From the NCBI GenBank assembly GCA_001940925.1, contig MSGZ01000024.1, positions 46,799 through 110,798 of the forward strand: 64,000 bases of DNA. The letters run 5' to 3'. The first letter of the stretch is position 1. The number at the start of each line of letters is the position of its first letter. This stretch comes from Ruminococcus sp. Phil11 (GTDB lineage: Bacteria > Bacillota > Clostridia > Oscillospirales > Ruminococcaceae). The notes beneath the pieces were generated by a model. It did no database searches, was not told where the DNA came from, and was given only the letters and a program-made list of their open reading frames with translations. The translations under genes were made by a program, and so were the position numbers. Positions 42,054-50,300 of the stretch are shown here, piece by piece.

Positions 42054-43826
42054 ATGAAAAAGACGAAGAGATTTGCAGCATTGCTGACAGCCGGCCTGCT
42101 GGCACTCGCTCCGTGCGCAATGGCTTCCATGAGCCTGACCGCATTTGCTTCCACGCTCACCGTGACTGATACGGATCCGGCGGAGCATACTTACAATGCT
42201 TATCAGCTCATTACCGGTACAAAGGATGCTGACGGCAACCTTTCCGATATGAACTGGGGTGACGCGATCACCGACGACGGCGCGGCTCTGATTGCTGCGC
42301 TGAATGCCAAGAAGACTGATCTCGGTATTGATGAGCTTGCTTCCGATGCAACCGTCAACCAGGTTGCGGCACAGCTTGCCAAGATCAAGGACGCAGACAA
42401 GATTCAGATTCTTGCAAAGGTGTTCAACGAGACAGGCGTTCTGACCAAGACGGCAGCGAAGCCGCTGGCGAAATCCGGAACAAAATATACAAACACTACA
42501 CTGGCTGACGGCTGGTACCTGATCCTTGATGAAAGCGATCCGCTTGTGTCCGGTGAAACAGAAGGCGTCAAGGTCAGAAGTGCAAATCTGCTGAAGGTTG
42601 TTGAGGATACCGAGGCCGTGGCAAAGCACTCTCTGCCGAGCGTTGAGAAGAATATCGTGGAAGATACGGGGAAAGTGAAAGCAAACTCCGCTTCGATCGG
42701 CGATACTGTGAACTATGAGATCAAAACAAAGAGCCCCGATGTGACAGGCTAAGACAAGTACTACTTCGTGCTGAATGATACGCTTTCCAAGGGCCTGACC
42801 TATGCCGATACACTGACGGTTACGCTCGGCGGGTCGCCTTTGACGCTTGATGAGGACGGCGCAGGCACTGATAAGGACGGTCAGTACTATCTGGTTCAGG
42901 GCACTTACAGTGATACAACCGGTACGACGCTCAAGATCGTTTTTAAAGACTGTGTTGATCTCTTCAAGGATGTTGATGCCGGCACAGATATCGTCGTCAC
43001 GTATAAAGCCACTCTGAACGAGAACGCTGTTATCACGGATGCAGGCAACCCGAATACGGTCAATCTTCAGTATTCCAATGATCCGAATGAGGACACGGAC
43101 AATACGAACGAGCCCGGTAAGCCGGATGAGCCGAACGAAGATGCTCCGACCGGCAAGACCCCGGATGATGAGGTCAAGACCTATACCACGGCACTCAAGC
43201 TCCAGAAGCTCGATAACAAGAACACCCCGCTTGCAGGTGCATCGTTCAGACTCACCGGCAACGGCGTGAACAAGGTCATCACCGTCGGTACGTTCTATGT
43301 CGAGGATGCGGCAGGTACCTACTATAAGCTGAATGACGGTTCCTATACTACAACCGCTCCGACAGATGCAACCGCTTCCAGCTATGCAGACACAACGAAG
43401 AAGTACAAGGTCGAGACCACACAGACCATTACGCAGAATACGACTGAGGGCAGTGAGGTTTATGTGGAAGCGTTTGTTGACGCAAACGGTGTTCTGACCT
43501 TTACGGGTCTCGGCGACGGCGAATATAAGATCGAGGAAATCGTCGTTCCGGACGGCTACCAGAAGGCTGCTGACGTCACGATCAAGATCGAATCGAACCC
43601 GAATTTGACGAAAGCAAACTGGACCGTCACAAAGGACAGCGAAACGGCACTGACGCAGAATGCAGAGTTCCAGTATGAGTTCAATGTGGTCAATGTTCAG
43701 AAATCGAACCTGCCGACTACCGGCGGCATGGGCACCAAGCTGTTCTACCTGCTCGGCGGTATGCTGGCAGTCGGCTCGGGCATCGTGCTGGTCACCAAGA
43801 AGAGAATGTCCGATGCTGAGAAGTGA
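42054..43826 (+). pseudogene. Major pilin backbone gene (LPTTG) interrupted by one in-frame TAA at 42750-42752
   Basis: Signal peptide MKKTKRFAALLTAGLLALAPCAMASMSLTAFA; ...YEIKTKSPDVTG-TAA-DKYYFVLNDTLSKGLTYADTLTV...KSNLPTTGGMGTKLFYLLGGMLAVGSGIVLVTKKR; both halves in the same frame; ORF track shows 42033..42752 and 42768..43826. Confidence 0.85.
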
Positions 43827-43864
43827 GACATTCTGACAGAATGACGCACAATCCATGAATCAAT

Positions 43865-43892
43865 GCAGCGGGAGGTATCACCCTCCCGCTGC
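43865..43892 (+). promoter_or_regulatory. Perfect 11-bp hairpin between pilin and sortase genes
   Basis: GCAGCGGGAGG-tatcac-CCTCCCGCTGC, no following T-run. Confidence 0.7.
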
Positions 43893-43919
43893 AAAGCTTA
43901 TCCGAAAAAGGAATCGCAG

Positions 43920-44747
43920 ATGAAGCACAAAATACTGAAATACGGACTGGCGGCAGCATTTTTCATCGGCATTGCACTGATGCTGTATCCGCCTGTCAGC
44001 GATTATTTCAACACGCGGAACAATGCAAGGGTCGTGCAGAAGTATCAGGATGCCGTGCGGGATATCCGGGAAAGCGAACAGCAGCAGATTCTTGCTGAGG
44101 CGCAGGATTATAATCAGCGGCTTGCGGAAACCCCGGAGGGCTTTTATTATCCGGCGCGCGTGTCCGGCTATGAAGATACGCTGGACATCACCGGAACCGG
44201 CATCATGGGCTATCTGAATATTGACAAGATCAATCTGGAGCTGCCGATTTATCACTCCGTGGAGCCGGAGGTGCTGCAGGTCGCGATCGGACATCTGCCG
44301 GGCAGCAGTCTGCCGGTCGGCGGTGCGGGCACGCATACGGTGCTTTCGGGGCACAGAGGCCTGCCGAATGCAAGGCTCTTTTCCGATCTTGACAAGCTGG
44401 AACCCGGCGACCGCTTCACAATTACGATCCTGTCTGAGGTCTTTACCTATCAGGTGGAGAAAACCAAGACCGTCGAGCCGTATCAGGTCGATGATCTGCA
44501 GATCGAACCGGGAAAGGACCTCTGCACGCTGTTCACCTGCACGCCATACGGCATCAATACGCAGCGGCTGTTCGTCCGGGCGATCCGTGTTCCGAATGAC
44601 GAGAAGGAGGAATCCCGCGTTTACTACCGGAATGAGGCTTACCGCGTGACGCCTGCAATCGTCGCACCGATACTCGGTGCACCTGTGCTGCTGATTCTGT
44701 ATATCCTGCTGCTCGTTTTCGGAAACAAAAAGTCACGCAGACATTAA
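43920..44747 (+). CDS. Class C sortase
   Basis: GTGIMGYLNIDKINLELPIYHSVEPEVLQVAIGHLPGSSLPVGGAGTHTVLSGHRGLPNARLFSDLDKL...LCTLFTCTPYGINTQRLFVRAIR; C-term TM. Confidence 0.95.
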   Translation: MKHKILKYGLAAAFFIGIALMLYPPVSDYFNTRNNARVVQKYQDAVRDIRESEQQQILAEAQDYNQRLAETPEGFYYPARVSGYEDTLDITGTGIMGYLNIDKINLELPIYHSVEPEVLQVAIGHLPGSSLPVGGAGTHTVLSGHRGLPNARLFSDLDKLEPGDRFTITILSEVFTYQVEKTKTVEPYQVDDLQIEPGKDLCTLFTCTPYGINTQRLFVRAIRVPNDEKEESRVYYRNEAYRVTPAIVAPILGAPVLLILYILLLVFGNKKSRRH

Positions 44748-44753
44748 AACAAA

Positions 44754-44799
44754 AGCTCCCTCCGGAATCCGGTTCCGGAGGGAGCTGCTTGCTTTTTGT
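44754..44799. terminator. Terminator at end of pilus operon
   Basis: AGCTCCCTCCGGAA...TTCCGGAGGGAGCT then T-rich. Confidence 0.75.
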
Positions 44800-44802
44800 G
44801 CA

Positions 44803-45957
44803 TTATTTGTTTCTGAGAATGTTCTGCTTGAGCAATGCGAGGTCGGAGGCTTCCAGCTTGCCGTTCTTGTCCAGATCGGCGATCTTTGCCTTTTCTTCAT
44901 TCAGGAATTCGATCGTCAGCAGATGCTTTTGCAGCAGCACGGCGTCTGCGGAATCGCATTTGCCGTCTGCATTGATGTCTCCGATGACCTCATCGACCGG
45001 CTCCTGATAGCTTTCATCGAATACCATTTTTGCACGCTGCAGGAATGCGTCACCGGACGGCTTTTCCACACTGTTCCACGCAGACTGGCTGCCGTAGAAT
45101 GTGATCGTAGCGGTCGCGTCGTTGTCTGTGAAGGTGTAGCCGTCGATTTTCGTCAGTTTGCCGGAAATCTTCAGATCCGTCAGCTTATCGCAGTCTCCGA
45201 ATACGCCGAATCCGAGCTCTGTGACACCCGGCATTTCGACCGAGGTCAGAGCGGAGCACTGCCAGAACGTATTTTCCTGCATGTGCTTGACGCTGGCAGG
45301 GAACTTGACTGAGGTGATCTTGTTATTTTTGGAGAATGCGCCGGTTGCAACATACGTCACGCCCTTCGGAATCACGACATCACCGGTGCAGGTTCTGCCG
45401 TCAATCACGGAGCCGTTGACGATGACAAGCGGATCCTTTTTGCGCTGCGCTTCCAGCCACGGCGTCTCGTCAAAGGTGAAGTCACCTGTCCAGATCGGCT
45501 GTTCGGGGAAGTTGATCTCCGAAAGCTTCTTACAGTATTCAAACGCATGGAACTTGATGACCTTCAGGGAACTCGGGAACGTCACAGAGGAGAGGTTTTC
45601 GCTGAAGCCGAATGCATACGGCCCGATCTCCTCAAGAGTATCCGGGAATATGATTGACGTTGCACTGCACTGCTGAAATGCATAAATGCCGATTTTCCTG
45701 ACCGGCAGTCCGTCAATGCTGGACGGAATCTCCAGTGTGCCGGAAGCCTGCTTGCCGCCGGTGATCTCAATATACTGCGAATATTTTTTGTAATCAAACG
45801 TGCCGTTAGACTTGTATTCGCCTTCTTCCTCTGCGTAGGCTGTAATCGGCGCAGCAGAAAGAATCACCGGCTTTGCAGCCAGAGACATTCCGCCTGTCAG
45901 CATGACGGCGGCGAGGATCGCAGAGACCCTCAGAATGCTTTTTCTTGTTTTCATCAT
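44803..45957 (-). CDS. Secreted LRR_5 (BspA-type) protein with canonical dockerin
   Basis: LRR_5 repeats (IGPYAFGFSENLSSVTFPSSLKVIKFHAFEYCKKLSEINFP); GDINADGKCDSADAVLLQKHLLTI...ADLDKNGKLEASDLALLKQNIL; RBS AGGAGGGG. Confidence 0.88.
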   Translation of the reverse strand: MMKTRKSILRVSAILAAVMLTGGMSLAAKPVILSAAPITAYAEEEGEYKSNGTFDYKKYSQYIEITGGKQASGTLEIPSSIDGLPVRKIGIYAFQQCSATSIIFPDTLEEIGPYAFGFSENLSSVTFPSSLKVIKFHAFEYCKKLSEINFPEQPIWTGDFTFDETPWLEAQRKKDPLVIVNGSVIDGRTCTGDVVIPKGVTYVATGAFSKNNKITSVKFPASVKHMQENTFWQCSALTSVEMPGVTELGFGVFGDCDKLTDLKISGKLTKIDGYTFTDNDATATITFYGSQSAWNSVEKPSGDAFLQRAKMVFDESYQEPVDEVIGDINADGKCDSADAVLLQKHLLTIEFLNEEKAKIADLDKNGKLEASDLALLKQNILRNK

Positions 45958-46182
45958 AGCCCCTCCTGTACATATCATGGATCGTTCCCCCTCCCGGAAA
46001 CGTCTGTCAGCGTCCTGCCACCCGTGTCAGGAACGCTCAACTTTATTATACATGATTCCGGCGCGAAAGTCAATGATAAATATGCGAAATATGCAAAAAG
46101 CCGTGGAAGCAGCAATTCCTTTTTATGCGGTATTTCTGATAGATTTATAATCATCTTCCATTGTGATCTTAGTCTTGCAGCG

Positions 46183-47124
46183 TTATGGTTTTACAGTGCT
46201 GCCGGAAGGATCTTCTTTGGCTTTGGTTCTCGCACTGAAATATCCTCTCGGTTCCTTATAATTCGGATTCGTTTGAGCGTTGTCGGCACAGTGCTGTCGA
46301 AGGGTACTGGTAATATATTCAACTTGCTGTTCCGACAGAACGTCCGGATCGTTCGTGAACATATCTTCCAGAAAATCTCTTAATACAAAAAGATTCAAAA
46401 CAAATACGCCCGGAGAGTGAATGTCCATGTAATCTAATTCACAGGTATCGGAAAACGCGACCGCCGAATAATACTTCTGGCATTGGACGGCTCTTTGAAT
46501 TGCATTGATATGCGATTGGTTTTGCAGTACAGGATTGTTGAACTGGTAATCCCTTCGCCTTGTTTTGAGTGTCCACTTGTTCTGATATTCAGCACCGTGT
46601 ATTCTTCCGTTATAGTTTTTAGTCTCGAAAACGAATATACCTTTTCTGGTAATATACACGACATCAATTTGAATGGTTCTGTTCCCGGCTTCAAATTCAA
46701 GGTTGTGAACGATATTCCCTTCAAATCCCGCTCTGCTGCAGAGTTCCAGTTCAAAAACGGTCAGTTTCTCCCCGAATAAACCGTCTAACGTGGAAGATAC
46801 TCCGCAGCCTTCATCACGGGAGCACTCAGTTGATATTCGCTTTTCAACATAGATTTCATGCGTAAGAATGCTTATTGCTTCTTCTCGTTCTGTCGGATTA
46901 TCAAACTCTATTTCATGCAGACGTTCTTCTACTCGGCGTCCTAGCTCAATTCCTTCTATCATCAGTGAAAAACGTATTCTTGATTCTATAATTCCATTTG
47001 CAAATAAAGGCTGACTTTGAAAATATTTGTCTGCATTTTCGACAGCTTGTCTTACGAGGTGATCTGCCTTTTTCAAAGAATCGGCATACAGTTGTTCAAT
47101 TTCAGTCTTTGACAGTATATTCAT
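46183..47124 (-). CDS. NERD (nuclease-related) domain protein
   Basis: GNIVHNLEFEAGNRTIQIDVVYITRKGIFVFETKNYNGRIHGAEYQNKWTLK. Confidence 0.8.
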   Translation of the reverse strand: MNILSKTEIEQLYADSLKKADHLVRQAVENADKYFQSQPLFANGIIESRIRFSLMIEGIELGRRVEERLHEIEFDNPTEREEAISILTHEIYVEKRISTECSRDEGCGVSSTLDGLFGEKLTVFELELCSRAGFEGNIVHNLEFEAGNRTIQIDVVYITRKGIFVFETKNYNGRIHGAEYQNKWTLKTRRRDYQFNNPVLQNQSHINAIQRAVQCQKYYSAVAFSDTCELDYMDIHSPGVFVLNLFVLRDFLEDMFTNDPDVLSEQQVEYITSTLRQHCADNAQTNPNYKEPRGYFSARTKAKEDPSGSTVKP

Positions 47125-47232
47125 TATTCCACTTCCTTCCATAGATGAAATATTGATGATTCATATTTATTATAGCACTGATCATTTCAGATTGTCAAGA
47201 TATAATTGGCAGGATTATTGAGCAAGTAAAAA

Positions 47233-47260
47233 GAGAAGCTCCCGCAAAGGGGAGCTTCTC
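47233..47260 (-). terminator. Terminator downstream of 30-aa peptide gene
   Basis: Minus strand GAGAAGCTCCC-ctttgc-GGGAGCTTCTC followed by TTTTTA. Confidence 0.75.
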
Positions 47261-47283
47261 AGGATGATAGGGGTCAGGATGCA

Positions 47284-47376
47284 TCAGAATTCATCATCCA
47301 CAAGGCTGATAGACTCCGTGATAACATCTTCAGCATCAAATGCAATGATCTGAACCTCAGGTGCTGTGTATTCCAT
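47284..47376 (-). CDS. Unlisted 30-aa peptide MEYTAPEVQIIAFDAEDVITESISLVDDEF
   Basis: ATG 22 nt after stop of the 1890-aa gene, GAAAGGA RBS, own TGA stop, terminator just downstream; too short for the ORF track. Confidence 0.7.
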   Translation of the reverse strand: MEYTAPEVQIIAFDAEDVITESISLVDDEF

Positions 47377-47398
47377 CTTCGTTTTTCCTTTCTGTGTA

Positions 47399-50300
47399 TT
47401 ATTCCTCATAAGCTGCAGCGGCTTCGCCGTATTTCACGATCGCCTTCAGCAGGTTTTTGAGATCATTGTTTGTGCTCGTCTCGAGCATTCTCTTGGCGTA
47501 GGTGTACACGCCGTACTGCACCTCTGCACAGTCAGCAGGGTCAGCAACGGATTCTGCGCGCACGACATACATCTCATCGAAGTCGGTCGGTGCGATGCCC
47601 CTGCAGGACACGACATAGACGTCGCCGTCCTTTACGGGCTTCACAGTCTGGCCGTTCACAGTGAATCTGTAATCGGAGACAGATGCGCCTTCTGCAAGCG
47701 TGAACTTCACGTTCAGCGAGATCAGGGATGCGATCGAAAGGTTGGCACTCTTTGCTCTGACGGTCGTTCCGTTGTTCGCAATCACAGCCTTGTACTCGTC
47801 ACCGATCGTGACTACTTCGTTGTCGAGCGGCATGTTGATCAGATTGTTGATGAGCTTTTCTTCCGGCTCGCCGTTGAACTTCTGGAGATATCCGCCGTAG
47901 TTCACCAGTGCCTTGATCAGGGCTGCCATTTTGGGATCGAGGTTCGTTTTACGCAGAACATTCTGGAAATAGGTTCTGAGGCTGTAGTCGAGAACCGTTC
48001 CGCGAACGCCGTCCGAGTACAGGATCTGTGCTCTTACGTTGTCAGACATCTTGATCGGGTCGATCTTGCAGGTGAAGGTATAGGTGCCGTCGCCGTTTGA
48101 TCTTGCCTGCGTCATCTTCACGTTCTGGACGGTGCCGTCCTCGAACTCGAAGCGGATGACTGCGTTCTTGTCTGCGAATGCTGCCGGGCTGAGCTTTGCC
48201 TTGAGGTTCAGCTTGACCTCGCCGCTGATCGAGACATTTGCGCCGGTGAATGCATCTCTGCCGTTATGCAGTTCGCCGCAGAGCCTGCACTTTCCGTGGT
48301 CGTTGAAGTCATGGTGAATGTCTGCGTAGTAGATATGTGCACCTGCCTCTGCACCTGCCGTGAACGGCTCAAAAACTTCATCGTGTGCATCGTCTGCGTA
48401 CCAGCCGAGCAGCGGGCAGGTCTCTGTGCCGATATCCGGCAGGCTGTTCACGACAGTGCCTGCAGGGACCTGCATGAGCTCGGTTCTGCCTTCCCAGTAG
48501 TTCAGCAGAATGTTGACGCGGAGGTCATTCTCGCGCTCGCTGAAGTCCTTGACTTCACCCTCTGCAACGAAGGAGCAGCCGTTTTTGACGGTGATGTTCG
48601 TGCCCGGTGCAAGGATCACGGTGATGAAATCCGGAATCGTCACATTGGTCGTGATGTTGATGTTGCCGAACAGGGTCATCATGGTCGGCTCGCCGGCTGC
48701 TGCCGCATCGGCGATCGCGCCTCTGACATCCTGATAGCACTCGCCGTTTGCGAGCATTGCCGTTGCGCTGCTGTGGACGTACTTTGCATTGATGAGCTGA
48801 CCGCAGGTCTTGCAGACCTTGATCGCAGTGCCGTTCTTGCCGTTGGCCGGAACGTCGAGCACATAGTAATCGCCGGTGCAGTCATGCGGCTCAAGGCTGT
48901 GGAGCGGATAGTCGATCACATAGCCGTTGTCATACTCAATATGTACGACAGCGTCTCTGTTTGCTTCCAGTGCGGTGATGCTGAGCACAGCGTCGCCGCT
49001 GATGACCAGCTTGCCGTCGTCCTGCTGCTCGTAGTCGCCGTAGATGACGCCGAGCTCAAACGGAACAGAAGGCGTGCTGCGGCTCAGCAGGCTCATCAGA
49101 CGCTGGAATGCCGGTGCCGGGGTGCGCGGTGTGCCGTCTGCATTTCTGACCTCGACGGTTGCGGTGACGGATTCCTCCGGCTGCTTGAGGATTGCGATGC
49201 AGTCCTCAACAACGGTGTAGCCCTCGCCGAGACCGTTGATGTCGTATTCGGAAGCGAATGCATCGACCAGGAAATTGTCATAAGAGGTGCGGTTTTCCTC
49301 GCTGTCCGGACCGTTTGTCCAGTCGTAGTCGAGGAGCAGGTACTTCTTTGCTGCGCCCTCTGCGCCCGGAAGCATGGACTGACCGCCGGGGCCGCAGTTG
49401 TCGATCGCATAGGAAGCCGCTGCCTTTGTCATGGCACGGAAATAATGGCTGGAGTTCTTTGCCTTCAGCTCGTCGGAGACATCGCCGACGATGACCTCAA
49501 ACGGGATCTCCGTCGTGGAGCCTTCCAGTGTTGCCACGGAAACTCTTTCGAGCACATGGCCGATGTGGATCTCAGACAGGTATGCGCTGTAAAGTCTGGT
49601 GCAGAAGTTGAGTGCCTTCAGCCACGGATTTGTGCCGAAGGAGCTTGCGAGAACGATCGCATCCGCTGCGAGCTTCTGCTTTTCAAGGTCCTTTTCAATG
49701 ATCGACTTCCAGATGTCGTTGATGACGACCGTGATCTCAACGGATTCGCCCGGGAGCAGCTCGTCAACATGGACATGCTCCACATTGCCTGCGCATTGCA
49801 GGCGCTTGTTTTCGGTCTCAAGTCTGGAGGTGCCGTTTTCATAGATCTTACGGGTTGTCAGGGTGCCCTGCTCGACCTTCTTGATTCTGTGGTCGAGGTT
49901 GTAGATCGGCTTGTCGGAGACATTTTTCAGGGTGATCTTGACCGGGTACGGCTCATTGTAGAAGGAGTAGCCCGGCATTTCAATGATCATCTTCAGAGCG
50001 TCGCCTGCATAGACATGCAGATCATTCTTGGAGTGGAAGGTGTACTCGAATTCCTCGCCGCCGGATTCGCCGGTGAACTTGGAGCTCAGGGTATAGATGC
50101 CTGCCTTGTCGCCTCTGAGGTACCAGTGCACATCAAAGACACCGCCCGGAGCGAGGTTGCCCAGCTGCTGGGTCTGTGCGCTGTTGCAGAGCGTGAGGCC
50201 GTCCGGAACGTCCAGGACCGTTTTGCAGTTTCTCATGGTCTGGGTGTCCTTGTTGACTACGATGAGCTGGACATCATAGAATTCCTTGAGCCATTTTGCC

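Noticed and set aside
41901-43856. 651-aa minus-strand ORF opposite the pilin gene
   Set aside because: Antisense of recognised LPTTG pilin; no independent support
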